Positions 17,437 through 25,864 of a DNA stretch of 64,000 nucleotides are shown piece by piece. Position 1 is the stretch's first letter. Each line of letters opens with the position of its first letter. The translations under genes were made by a program, and so were the position numbers. Under the pieces are notes generated by a model that was not told where the DNA came from, ran no database searches, and worked only from the letters and a program-made list of their open reading frames with translations. The DNA is from an uncultured Aquimarina sp. (lineage in GTDB: Bacteria; Bacteroidota; Bacteroidia; Flavobacteriales; Flavobacteriaceae), in the NCBI GenBank assembly GCA_947498765.1, contig CANMLG010000044.1, forward strand, positions 26,969 to 90,968, given 5' to 3'.

Positions 17437-19197
17437 ATGAAAACTCCGTCCCCAATCATTTTCATCAATTTTGTTGTATTCATTTATTTACTATCAACAT
17501 CACCTATATCTGCCCACAATAAACCAAGCTATCAAATACAAGACGCCCAAAGAGCGATTATTATTTTTAACCTAGCTCAACAAGTAACATGGCCTGAGAA
17601 TAATAAGAAACAATTTAAAATAGGTGTTTTAGGTAATGATAAGCAAGTGACAGATAAATTAAAAATGCTTGCAAAAAAGAGAAGTCTCAAAGGAAAAAAC
17701 ACAAAGGTTGTTAAATTTAAATCCATTGAAAATTTAGATGACATTCAGCTACTCTACGTTAACAAAAAATCCAATTTTAACATTGATAAAATTTTGAGTA
17801 AAATAAAGAGTAAGCATATCTTATTAATTACTGAAAATTATGACTACCAATCATCAATGATCAATATCACACTTTCTAACAGTCAATTTCAATACGAAAT
17901 AAATACCGAACTTTTAGAAAAAGAAAAATTCACCTACCTCCCTTCTTTAAAAAAATCTTCTATTAATTCTTCCGAAATTTGGAGGACACTTTATGAAACC
18001 AAAGAATCCCTAAATAAGGTTGTTATAGAAAACAAACTACAAAAAGAAATCATTAAAAATAAAATTAAGGAAATTGAATACGATAAAGAAAAGATAAATT
18101 TAAACAAAAGAGTCATTGAAAAGTTATCTGTTGAAAACTCGCTCAAAGAAAAGAAATACGAGGAAAAAATAATTTTAGAAAAAAAATTAGAACAAACTAT
18201 AAAAAAGAATGCTGAAGTAATTAATTCTCAAAAAGAAAAAATTAGAATTAGTGCCAATGAAATTAAATTACAACAAACTTATTTAAACAATCAAAAAAAA
18301 CAAGTTTCTGCCCAAAAAATAATACTTGACAATCAAATAAAAAGAATAAATTTTCAAAAAAAAACCAATTTAACACTATTAGGTTTATCCATATTGCTTT
18401 TTTTTAGCCTATTATTCATTTACAAAGGCTATCTAACCAAAAACAGATTAAATAAAAAATTAGAAGAAAAAAACTTAGCCATATACAAACAATCAAAAGT
18501 ACTAGAAAATAAAAATAATGAATTAGAACAATTTGCTTACATAGCTAGTCATGATTTACAAGAACCTCTAAATACAATTACAAGCTTTATTGGCTTAATA
18601 AAAGAAGATCATGAAAAGCATTTTAACGAAATTGCAAAAGAAAGCATGAACTACATTGTTGATGCTAGTGTTCGCATGAAAAAATTAATTAATTCAATTC
18701 TCGATTACTCAAGACTGGGAAGAACTAAAAATTATACCATTGTAAATACACAAAAATTATTACTTGAAATAAAATCTGATTTAAAATCGGTAATTAATAA
18801 AAAAAATGCTTCCATAGCGCTCAATAATTTACCTAAAATTAAAGGTGACAACACCGAATTACGTTTACTTTTTCAAAACTTAATAAGTAATGGTATAAAA
18901 TTTTGTAAACCCAATACTAATCCGAAAATATGTATTGACTGCGAATTAATTACGAACAATACTAAAACAAAGGTTTGGCAATTTTCAATAAAAGACAATG
19001 GAATTGGCATTGCTAAAAAACATGAAAAAAGAATATTTAATATTTTTCAACGCTTACATTCAACAGATAAATATGAAGGAACTGGTATTGGTCTTGCGCA
19101 TTGCAAAAAAATTGTAGAATCGCATGGTGGCGATATTTGGATTAGCTCCGAAGTAAACAAGGGGACTATTTTTTATTTTACAATTCCCTTTTCTTAA
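17437..19197 (+). CDS. Sensor histidine kinase with periplasmic YfiR-like domain
   Basis: Two-component sensor. From the ATG start: signal-like hydrophobic segment about 5-25, YfiR-like (DUF4154) domain about 35-170 (QDAQRAIIIFNLAQQVTWPE is the family hallmark), a long Lys/Glu-rich coiled coil about 185-310, one transmembrane helix about 311-329, a second short coiled coil, HisKA with the phospho-acceptor His in ASHDLQEPLN (H372), and HATPase with N box LISNGIKF, DNGIGIA and GTGIGLAHCKK. The frame is open from a GTG at 17410, but the ATG at 17437 is followed directly by the hydrophobic leader and is preferred. It has no receiver; two CheY-like proteins lie convergently just downstream and are the likely partners. 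Confidence 0.88.
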   Translation: MKTPSPIIFINFVVFIYLLSTSPISAHNKPSYQIQDAQRAIIIFNLAQQVTWPENNKKQFKIGVLGNDKQVTDKLKMLAKKRSLKGKNTKVVKFKSIENLDDIQLLYVNKKSNFNIDKILSKIKSKHILLITENYDYQSSMINITLSNSQFQYEINTELLEKEKFTYLPSLKKSSINSSEIWRTLYETKESLNKVVIENKLQKEIIKNKIKEIEYDKEKINLNKRVIEKLSVENSLKEKKYEEKIILEKKLEQTIKKNAEVINSQKEKIRISANEIKLQQTYLNNQKKQVSAQKIILDNQIKRINFQKKTNLTLLGLSILLFFSLLFIYKGYLTKNRLNKKLEEKNLAIYKQSKVLENKNNELEQFAYIASHDLQEPLNTITSFIGLIKEDHEKHFNEIAKESMNYIVDASVRMKKLINSILDYSRLGRTKNYTIVNTQKLLLEIKSDLKSVINKKNASIALNNLPKIKGDNTELRLLFQNLISNGIKFCKPNTNPKICIDCELITNNTKTKVWQFSIKDNGIGIAKKHEKRIFNIFQRLHSTDKYEGTGIGLAHCKKIVESHGGDIWISSEVNKGTIFYFTIPFS

Positions 19198-19230
19198 AAT
19201 TACACTCTTTCAATTAAAATATATAAAATC

Positions 19231-19647
19231 CTATAGATTTACACATAGTTTTTGAGACCCTATTATAAAATCAGTAACGAGACTATTAATATCATCTTTA
19301 CTGAGCATTTTTCCGAAGTGTTTTTTTATTTCTGGTGTATTCTTTACATAGTCTTTTTCTCTATCACTTAATCTCATTTCTGAAGTTAAAACTATATTTA
19401 CTTCATTTTTGTAATTGACATCAAATTTTTTAAATTCTTCTATAAACTCCCAACCATCCATTACAGGCATATTAATATCCAATAATACAACACTTGGTAT
19501 AATTCCCGATTTTAAAAGTTTTAATGCTTCCTCTCCATTTTCAGCCGTTTCAATAACTGTATTAGCAAAATCTCTTTTAATACATGTTTGATTAAAAAAA
19601 GTTGCCGCTTTACTATCATCTACTATTAAAAAATCTATTTTCTCCAT
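19231..19647 (-). CDS. CheY-like response regulator (receiver only)
   Basis: 138 residues, a single receiver domain. Acidic pair in IVDDSKAA, phospho-acceptor D57 in LLDINMPVMDGWEF, conserved Thr/Ser region VLTSEM; the usual Lys near the end is in KHFGKML. There is no output domain, so it signals by protein contact or phosphotransfer. It lies 33 bp past the convergent sensor kinase and 12 bp after its paralogue, so the pair is probably an operon. Confidence 0.88.
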   Translation of the reverse strand: MEKIDFLIVDDSKAATFFNQTCIKRDFANTVIETAENGEEALKLLKSGIIPSVVLLDINMPVMDGWEFIEEFKKFDVNYKNEVNIVLTSEMRLSDREKDYVKNTPEIKKHFGKMLSKDDINSLVTDFIIGSQKLCVNL

Positions 19648-19659
19648 ACTTCTATTTAA

Positions 19660-20082
19660 TTATTCAACATGACTTAAACAAAAATGCTTTTCTAAAATCC
19701 TATCTAACACACTTACTGATAACGGCTTGTTTAAAAAACCACTTACTAAATCAGAGTCTTTAGATTTTTTTAAATCATTTGGGTTTTCAGAAGTTGTTAA
19801 AATAAATACTTTTATATCTGAAATTATTTTTTTATCTAATTTTTCATATTCAATTAAAAATTCCCATCCATTCATGGCTGGCATATTGATATCCAAAAAG
19901 ATAATTTGTGGTTTTTTTGACAAATCACCTATAGACTCCTTTAAATATTCTAGTGCCGCTTTTCCACTAGACACCTGTTCTGTCTTATTAAAAAATTTAT
20001 GCTTTGCTATAACATAGCTGTTAAAAAAATTTATTGCCTTATCATCATCAACTAGCAAAGAGTTATTTATTATACTACCCAT
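19660..20082 (-). CDS. CheY-like response regulator (receiver only)
   Basis: 140 residues. LLVDDDKAINFF acidic cluster, phospho-acceptor D64 in IFLDINMPAMNGWEFL, ILTTSENP for the switch Thr, and FLNKPLS for the conserved Lys. It is a clear paralogue of the regulator 12 bp downstream, so the two probably arose by tandem duplication. There is no DNA-binding or enzymatic domain. Together with the convergent YfiR-type kinase they form a small local two-component module. Confidence 0.88.
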   Translation of the reverse strand: MGSIINNSLLVDDDKAINFFNSYVIAKHKFFNKTEQVSSGKAALEYLKESIGDLSKKPQIIFLDINMPAMNGWEFLIEYEKLDKKIISDIKVFILTTSENPNDLKKSKDSDLVSGFLNKPLSVSVLDRILEKHFCLSHVE

Positions 20083-20317
20083 TTATACTTTCTATACTTT
20101 ACTACAATGTAACTAAACTTGCAACTTACATTATACTTTATGGATTTCAAGCCTTTAAAAAATAGATTAAAAGCAAAAAAAACAAGACAAAAAACACTTA
20201 CAAGGAAGTAGAACTATCAAAAATCATATTTTCATAAGATTTTTCAACTATTGAATTAAAAGTATATGCTTATAATTTTAGCCACTGACTTATGATAAAA
20301 CTTTCTATTAAAAAATT

Positions 20318-20371
20318 AGAGAAACCTTCCTTTTCTAATAAAAAATTTAGCTCTTAAGGTTTCTCTTTTTT
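20318..20371. terminator. Possible bidirectional terminator
   Basis: 11-bp inverted repeat AGAGAAACCTT (20318-20328) / AAGGTTTCTCT (20356-20366) with a T run on the plus side and a second T run (AATTTTTT) on the minus side. The loop is long (27 nt), which weakens the call. It overlaps the end of the decayed gene. Confidence 0.45.
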
Positions 20372-20703
20372 AGAATGATTCCCTAAACTACTATTGTAGG
20401 CATAATTAAATTGAAATGGTTTCCCCTTTATTTATAGGAGTCAATTTGGTGATCAGATATCTATTTGCCTTTGAAGGCACTAAATATAAATTTGATGTAT
20501 TTCGAGCTTTCATATTTTGAAGCTCAAGATTTAATTGTACACTTACTTCACAAAAAAAAAGGATTGTCTACATAAATATTAGTTCCATCAAAAATTCCTT
20601 CATGATAAATTCTAATTTCTGAAGCCGGAAAAATTAAATTCCAAAGTAATAAAATTGCAAAAGCAGATTTGCTTCTATCTATAATTTTTAACTTGAAGTT
20701 CAT
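20354..20703 (-). pseudogene. Decayed gene resembling the N-terminal part of flavobacterial M23 peptidases
   Basis: Reading from the ATG at 20703 gives MNFKLKIIDRSKSAFAILLL (a signal-like start) and continues ...IRIYHEGIFDGTNIYVDNPFF, then meets TGA after a run of nine T. Removing one T restores the frame (FFCEVSVQLNLELQ...NLYLVPSKANRYLITKL...). A second frame change near 20410 is needed to continue into FQFNYAYNSSLGN, and the frame closes at 20354. The joined peptide resembles, from memory, the beta-rich segment in front of M23 peptidase domains in this group; the catalytic domain is absent. The nine-base run could also be a sequencing error or phase-variable tract, but the second disruption and truncation argue for real decay. 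Confidence 0.55.
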
Positions 20704-20712
20704 TTATTCTCA

Positions 20713-20766
20713 CAACTGTCAACTGTCAACTGTCAACTGTCAACTGTCAACTGTCAACTGTCAACT
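20713..20766. repeat. Heptanucleotide tandem repeat (CAACTGT), seven copies
   Basis: Seven perfect copies of CAACTGT (20713-20761) plus five bases of an eighth. It ends 7 bp from the yaaA stop codon; read in the direction of yaaA the unit is GTTGACA. Related to the repeat after ddl. Confidence 0.95.
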
Positions 20767-20773
20767 AAAAAAA

Positions 20774-21535
20774 CTACCTCACAAAAACAGGTTCATTATC
20801 CTTAACGGTATATTCTTCGCTAAAAGCATACCCATCCAAATTAAAAGCTTTTAAATGATCCATGCTTTCTACATCATTTTCAATTAAATAACGACTCATA
20901 GTACCTCGCGCCTTTTTGGCATAAAAACTAATAATTTTTAGCTTATCATTTTTCCAATCTTTAAAAACAGGAGTAATAACAGGTACTTTTAGTGTTTTTT
21001 TATCCACTGCTTTAAAATATTCATTACTGGCTAAATTCACAAAAAGTTCTTGGTCCTGTAATTCTTTATTTAAGTGAGTTGCTATGCTTTGTTTCCAAAA
21101 CTCATATAAATTTTTAGTACCATTTGCCCCAAACTTTGTTCCCATTTCCAAACGATAGGGCTGTATTAAATCTAGAGGTTTAAGCAAACCATACAAACCC
21201 GATAAAATACGAAGCTTATCCTGCATTTTTTCAATATTAGCCTCCGATAGTTGATAGGCATCCAGTCCATTATACACATCTCCATTAAACATAAATACAG
21301 CAGGACGCGCATTCTCGGTAGTAAACGGTAATTGCCAGTCTTGATTTCTTTGCCAATTTAAGTCTGCTAATTTTTCGCTAATATGCATTAGACTTGCCAA
21401 ATCACTAGGCTTCTTTGCTTTTATTGCTTTATTCAAAATTGTTGACTGCTCTAAAAACAATGACTGCGTATGCTTTTCTGTTGGAAGAGCTGTGGTTAAG
21501 TCTAATGATTTTGCGGGTGATATTACTATTTTCAT
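20774..21535 (-). CDS. yaaA: YaaA family peroxide stress protein
   Basis: Cytosolic protein of the DUF328/YaaA family, which in E. coli limits intracellular free iron and protects DNA under hydrogen peroxide stress. 253 residues, the normal length. It starts MKIVISPAKSLD, the family signature, and contains FNGDVYNGLDA, LSGLYGLLKPLDLIQPYRLEMG and FYAKKARGTMSRY, all conserved blocks. The gene stands alone between decayed sequences and the rluD/PASTA pair. A heptanucleotide tandem repeat lies immediately after the stop codon. Confidence 0.92.
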   Translation of the reverse strand: MKIVISPAKSLDLTTALPTEKHTQSLFLEQSTILNKAIKAKKPSDLASLMHISEKLADLNWQRNQDWQLPFTTENARPAVFMFNGDVYNGLDAYQLSEANIEKMQDKLRILSGLYGLLKPLDLIQPYRLEMGTKFGANGTKNLYEFWKQSIATHLNKELQDQELFVNLASNEYFKAVDKKTLKVPVITPVFKDWKNDKLKIISFYAKKARGTMSRYLIENDVESMDHLKAFNLDGYAFSEEYTVKDNEPVFVR

Positions 21536-21592
21536 AAATGCTATATTATTCTTATGAATTTATGGGTTTGAAATAATCATTAAAATCGATTT

Positions 21593-21769
21593 CTAATAAT
21601 TTTCCAAATTTGATTTGGTCTCTTCAATACAAAAAACACCAAAAGCTAATTGTTCTTTGTAATCAAATAGTGTTCCTTTTAAATACAGCAAATTAGCTGT
21701 AACTGGAAGCGTTTCCAAAGTTCCAGATTCAGCACTATTTGGTGACACTAAATATAATTTATCCGACAC
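21593..21769 (-). CDS. Short ORF of unknown origin (possible gene remnant)
   Basis: A 58-codon frame with a GTG start at 21769, preceded directly by two in-frame stops, reading VSDKLYLVSPNSAESGTLET... and ending ...FGVFCIEETKSNLENY. The composition is protein-like, but I recognise no family. It is either a very small gene or the surviving middle of a decayed one, like the frameshifted gene on the other side of yaaA. Confidence 0.3.
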   Translation of the reverse strand: MSDKLYLVSPNSAESGTLETLPVTANLLYLKGTLFDYKEQLAFGVFCIEETKSNLENY

Positions 21770-21804
21770 TTACTATATCCTATTAGTTATATTTCTAACA
21801 AACT

Positions 21805-22842
21805 TTATCCATTATATTGATTACCATATTTACGCCAACGTTCCACACAATCATTAATATCACTAGGAATTGGCGCTTCAAAAAACATTTCTTTATTAGT
21901 GGTAGGATGAACAAAACCTAAAGTCCGCGCATGGAGCGCTTGCCTTGGTAGCGTTTTAAAACAATTATCTACAAACTGTTTGTATTTAGTAAACGTGGTT
22001 CCTTTTAATATTTTATCCCCTCCATAACGCTCATCATTAAATAAGGTATGCCCAATATGTTTCATATGCACACGTATTTGGTGCGTACGCCCAGTTTCTA
22101 ACTTACATTTTACCAAAGTAACATAACCTAAACGTTCAATTACCTCAAAATGAGTTACTGCTGGTTTTCCTTTATCGGCTTCGTCCCCATCCCAAACGGT
22201 ATTTTGTAATCTATTTTTAGGATGTCGACCAATATTACCTTCAATGGTTCCCAAGTCTTCTTCTATATTTCCCCAAACTAAGGCTACATACTCTCGCTTA
22301 CTGGTTTTATCAAAAAACTGCTTTGCCAAATGGGTCATTGCAGCTTCAGTTTTAGCCACCACTAGTAATCCCGACGTATCTTTATCAATTCGATGTACCA
22401 ATCCTGGACGGTCACTACTGTTATTGGGTAAATTTTCAAAATGGTAAATTAAGGCATTAATCAATGTGCCTTCATAATTCCCATGACCCGGATGCACTAC
22501 CATTCCAGCTTCTTTATTTACCACCAATAGGTCGTCATCTTCATAAACTACATCGATAGGAATATTTTGCGGGGTTAATAATTGTTCATAAGGCGGGTGG
22601 CTAAACATAACACGTACCACATCATTGGGCTTTACTTTGTAATTCGATTTTACAGGAACTTCATTAACCCAAACACTCCCCTCTTTTGCTGCTTGCTGAA
22701 TTTTATTACGTGTAGCATTTTCTACAAAATTCATTAAAAACTTATCTACCCGTAAAGGAACTTGCCCACTACCCGCTTCAAAACGAAAATGTTCATGTAA
22801 ATCATCTCTTTCTTCTGGGCCAACTATTTCTTCCGTACTCAT
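21805..22842 (-). CDS. rluD: RluA/RluD-type 23S rRNA pseudouridine synthase
   Basis: Isomerises uridines in 23S rRNA. S4 RNA-binding domain about residues 25-85 (RVDKFLMNFVENATRNKIQQ), then the catalytic domain with HRIDKDTSGLLVVAK holding the catalytic Asp, and RTHQIRVHMKHIGH near the end. Two possible start codons upstream (22872 and 22863) overlap the preceding PASTA gene; I chose 22842 (MSTEEIVGPEE), which leaves a 7-bp gap. Length and S4 domain fit RluD best, but RluC-like specificity is not excluded. Co-transcribed with the PASTA gene. Confidence 0.88.
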   Translation of the reverse strand: MSTEEIVGPEERDDLHEHFRFEAGSGQVPLRVDKFLMNFVENATRNKIQQAAKEGSVWVNEVPVKSNYKVKPNDVVRVMFSHPPYEQLLTPQNIPIDVVYEDDDLLVVNKEAGMVVHPGHGNYEGTLINALIYHFENLPNNSSDRPGLVHRIDKDTSGLLVVAKTEAAMTHLAKQFFDKTSKREYVALVWGNIEEDLGTIEGNIGRHPKNRLQNTVWDGDEADKGKPAVTHFEVIERLGYVTLVKCKLETGRTHQIRVHMKHIGHTLFNDERYGGDKILKGTTFTKYKQFVDNCFKTLPRQALHARTLGFVHPTTNKEMFFEAPIPSDINDCVERWRKYGNQYNG

Positions 22843-22849
22843 TCCTTTT

Positions 22850-23401
22850 TTATTGTGTTCCATCACCAACAACCAAATCGATTACCGATGTTTTTCTTAA
22901 AAAACCTTCTGGCTCTACTACTTCTCCTTTATATTGTAACTCCAAGACCATATCGCGTGCAATATCTGGCCTGTAAATAATTTTCCCCACCTTAAACCCT
23001 AAAGCTTTTAATGTAGGTTCAGCTTGCCTTCTTGTTTTTTGAATTACATTGGGCACCATGATCTTTCTATAATTAGAAGGATTTAATACCAAATATATTT
23101 TTCTATTTTCTTTTACAAAACTTCCTGCTTTTGGATTTTGTTCAATTACCGATGATGGTGGATAGGAAGGGTTAAAATTAGCCGAATCCTGTACTTTGGC
23201 CATTAAATTTGAAGTCTCTAACAAGTCTGATGCTTTTTCTAAGGTTAATTTTTCCAAATCAGGAACTGCTATCCGTTGATCATGATTAGTTTTATAATCC
23301 AACCATTTCAAGCCTAAAAAACAAATTAATCCAACTGCTACCAATGCTAACAGCAATTGATACAAAAAAGCTTTACTATATAAAAAGCGAAAAAAACTCA
23401 T
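22850..23401 (-). CDS. Membrane-anchored PASTA domain protein
   Basis: 183 residues: N-terminal transmembrane helix about 13-31 and two PASTA domains (about 38-108 and 110-180; VPDLEKLTLEKASDLLE and VPNVIQKTRRQAEPTLKALG are their starts). PASTA modules bind peptidoglycan or muropeptides. In Gram-positive bacteria they belong to kinases and PBPs; here there is no kinase or transpeptidase, only the anchor and the PASTA units, facing the periplasm. It is divergent from ddl, a peptidoglycan precursor gene, with 123 bp between starts, so a cell-wall role is reasonable. A TAnnTTTG-like -7 element (TATATTTG, minus strand, 23416-23423) lies upstream. Confidence 0.88.
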   Translation of the reverse strand: MSFFRFLYSKAFLYQLLLALVAVGLICFLGLKWLDYKTNHDQRIAVPDLEKLTLEKASDLLETSNLMAKVQDSANFNPSYPPSSVIEQNPKAGSFVKENRKIYLVLNPSNYRKIMVPNVIQKTRRQAEPTLKALGFKVGKIIYRPDIARDMVLELQYKGEVVEPEGFLRKTSVIDLVVGDGTQ

Positions 23402-23482
23402 ATTATAATTTTAAACAAATATACTAAAAGCTACCTCGGTTAAAAACACCAAGTAATGATCTATTATTTTAAAGTAATCGTA

Positions 23483-23490
23483 TATTTTTG
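23483..23490 (+). promoter_or_regulatory. Probable -7 promoter element for ddl
   Basis: TATTTTTG matches the Bacteroidota TAnnTTTG element, 35 bp before the ddl start. No well-spaced TTG -33 element is visible, so this is tentative. Confidence 0.35.
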
Positions 23491-23524
23491 TATCTGTATT
23501 ACAAAAATGACATAAACTTTATTT

Positions 23525-24499
23525 ATGAAAAAAAATATTGCCATTTTAATGGGTGGATACTCCAGTGAACATGAAATTTCCATAAAAAGTGGACAAATTG
23601 TATACGCCCATCTTTCTAAAAAAAAATACAACACCTATCGCATTGTCATAGACAAAAATGAATGGTATTATTTAAATGATGTTGAAGAGAAAACACCTGT
23701 AGATCGCTCTAATTTCACTATACAAATTGATTCTGAAATCATTGAATTTGATGCAGCTTTTAACACTATTCATGGCACCCCTGGCGAAGACGGTTTATTA
23801 CAAGCCTATTTTGAATTATTGAATATACCACAAACAAGTTGTGACCATTACACAGCTGCTATCACTTTTAACAAAAGAGACTGCATTAGTATTTTAAAGG
23901 CTTATGGCATTCCTGCCGCTACTAATTATTTTATAAACAAAAACGATACTATTCACATTGACGAGATTGTTGAACAAGTAGGTTTACCTTGTTTTATAAA
24001 AGCCAACAGATCTGGTAGTAGTTTTGGTGTATTAAAAGCCCATACAAAAGAAGATATGCTCCCTGCTTTAAACGAAGCCTTTTTGGTAGATCATGAAGTC
24101 ATTATTGAATCTTTTTTAAGTGGCACTGAGATTTCTGTAGGCGTTGCTTGTTTAAAAGGTGCGCCAAGCGTTTTGGGCATTACTGAAATTGTGACTGAAA
24201 ATGATTTTTTTGATTATGAAGCAAAATATCTTGGTAAGTCTGAAGAAATTACTCCTGCACGATTGACTCCAGAGCAAAACAAAGAGGTAGAAGCTTTAAC
24301 ATTAAAAGTGTACAAAGCTTTAAATATGAAAGGCTTTTCGCGAACTGATTTTATTTTTAACAATGGAAAACCTTATTTTTTAGAAATAAACACCAATCCT
24401 GGCTTGAGTGAAGCTAGTATTTTACCTCAACAGGCTGTAAAAAAAGGAATTTCATTAGCAGAGTTATTTGCCAATGAAGTTGAAGAATGTCTTGGTTAG
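23525..24499 (+). CDS. ddl: D-alanine--D-alanine ligase
   Basis: Joins two D-alanines with ATP for peptidoglycan precursors. 324 residues with an ATP-grasp fold: MGGYSSEHEISIKSG at the N-terminus, TIHGTPGEDGLLQAYFELL, the ATP-binding loop IKANRSGSSFGVLKA, and metal-binding GFSRTDFIFNNGKPYFLEINTNPGLSEASILP. All catalytic landmarks are intact. A tandem heptamer repeat starts with the first base after the stop codon. The neighbours rluD/PASTA are divergent and coaD follows. Confidence 0.95.
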   Translation: MKKNIAILMGGYSSEHEISIKSGQIVYAHLSKKKYNTYRIVIDKNEWYYLNDVEEKTPVDRSNFTIQIDSEIIEFDAAFNTIHGTPGEDGLLQAYFELLNIPQTSCDHYTAAITFNKRDCISILKAYGIPAATNYFINKNDTIHIDEIVEQVGLPCFIKANRSGSSFGVLKAHTKEDMLPALNEAFLVDHEVIIESFLSGTEISVGVACLKGAPSVLGITEIVTENDFFDYEAKYLGKSEEITPARLTPEQNKEVEALTLKVYKALNMKGFSRTDFIFNNGKPYFLEINTNPGLSEASILPQQAVKKGISLAELFANEVEECLG

Positions 24500-24546
24500 T
24501 TGACTGTTGGCTGTTGGCTGTTGGCTGTTGGCTGTTGGCTGTTGTC
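24500..24546. repeat. Heptanucleotide tandem repeat (TTGGCTG)
   Basis: One TTGACTG unit and five TTGGCTG units plus a partial copy, starting at the first base after the ddl stop codon. Rotated, the unit is GTTGGCT, close to the GTTGACA unit that follows yaaA in the same relative orientation. Confidence 0.95.
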
Positions 24547-24731
24547 AATGACTTACCCTATATCTTTAATGCTTTTTTTAGAAAAAATTTCCCCATATGG
24601 TTTACAACTTATAATTTGTTTGCTTTAGTAATATCGCCTTAATCAGCATAAAAAAAACTTATTAGCATTCAAAGTATAACTAAAACTTTGTACTTTGTAA
24701 GCTGTACTTTAAGATTTAACAAAACAAAAAA

Positions 24732-25187
24732 ATGCGTAAAGCTATATTTCCTGGTTCATTTGATCCACTTACATTAGGACATTACGATATTATCTCTCGT
24801 GGTGCTGAATTATTTGATGAATTGGTGGTTGCTATTGGAATTAACGCCTCAAAAAAATACATGTTTTCATTGGAAGAGCGTGTTGATTTTATAAAAAAAG
24901 CCTTTGCCAATAAAAGTAATATTAGTGTAGTTACTTATACAGGTCTTACTGTAGATTTTTGTAAAGAAATTGAAGCAAAATTTATTTTAAGAGGACTACG
25001 AAATCCTGCTGATTTTGAATTTGAAAAAGCTATTGCTCATACCAACAAAGTACTTACTGGCATTGATACTGTTTTTTTACTAACCTCTGCTAAAACTTCA
25101 TTTATTAGTAGTAGTATTGTTCGTGATGTTCTTAGAAACAATGGTGATTATACGGTTTTAGTTCCTGATACGGTTAGGAAGAAATAA
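24732..25187 (+). CDS. coaD: Phosphopantetheine adenylyltransferase
   Basis: Fourth step of coenzyme A synthesis: 4'-phosphopantetheine + ATP to dephospho-CoA. 151 residues, the normal length. Nucleotidyltransferase HxGH-type motif in FPGSFDPLTLGHYDI, LRGLRNPADFEFEKAIAHTN in the middle, and the ISSSIVRDV signature near the end. The start is unambiguous. Confidence 0.95.
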   Translation: MRKAIFPGSFDPLTLGHYDIISRGAELFDELVVAIGINASKKYMFSLEERVDFIKKAFANKSNISVVTYTGLTVDFCKEIEAKFILRGLRNPADFEFEKAIAHTNKVLTGIDTVFLLTSAKTSFISSSIVRDVLRNNGDYTVLVPDTVRKK

Positions 25188-25227
25188 TAAAAAAAAATCA
25201 ATCACTCTAAATTACTTTCTTTTAAAA

Positions 25228-25725
25228 ATGACAGATATACTAATAGCTATATTCATTATTATGATTGTAATATCAATAACATTCTCTATATTTTATTTTT
25301 TTCTTAATCCACTTTTTCTCAAACCCAAATTCAACTTTAACAAAACCTACAAATATCTAGAAAATAAAAACTATTCGTTTATTGAATACCGTGAAATTAA
25401 GAGAAAAGAAAAAAGACACTTCACTGAAAATAATGATTTTTCTCTTAACGATTTATATTTTAAAAAAGCCAGATTCAGAATAATTGCAAAAAATTTAACC
25501 GGTAAAGAATTTAAAATTATTTGGTTAGAAATCAAAAGATCATTTTCTCTATTTGAGAAAGATCAAATACATTTTTCAGAAGAGCCCAATTCAAAATCCA
25601 TCTTAAAACTTGAAAACAAATTCAATACTAATATTTTCATCATTAAAGACCAGTGTCCTGCTTGTAATTCAAAAATATACAAAAATGATTCATTTTGCGA
25701 TGACTGCGGCTTGAGTCTATCTTAA
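25228..25725 (+). CDS. Membrane-anchored protein with C-terminal zinc ribbon, function unknown
   Basis: 165 residues. One N-terminal transmembrane helix (about 5-27), a basic middle region with a beta-rich patch (FRIIAKNLTGKEFKIIWLEI), and a C-terminal four-cysteine ribbon, CPAC (143-146) and CDDC (157-160), probably binding zinc. I do not recognise a family. It starts 40 bp after coaD on the same strand and may be read through from it. Confidence 0.65.
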   Translation: MTDILIAIFIIMIVISITFSIFYFFLNPLFLKPKFNFNKTYKYLENKNYSFIEYREIKRKEKRHFTENNDFSLNDLYFKKARFRIIAKNLTGKEFKIIWLEIKRSFSLFEKDQIHFSEEPNSKSILKLENKFNTNIFIIKDQCPACNSKIYKNDSFCDDCGLSLS

Positions 25726-25864
25726 TTTTTAAAAAATTAACATGATTCTATATTAGCTTATAAAATAAAACAACAACACAATAAACCATTTGATATACAA
25801 TATTACAAACTTCACAAATGTTTTTAAACTAAATTTATATACTAACTTTAAGAACATTAGCCTT

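Noticed and set aside
20713..20766. Could the heptamer arrays be CRISPR or a phage attachment site?
   Set aside because: The units are only 7 bp with no unique spacers, and no cas or integrase genes are nearby.
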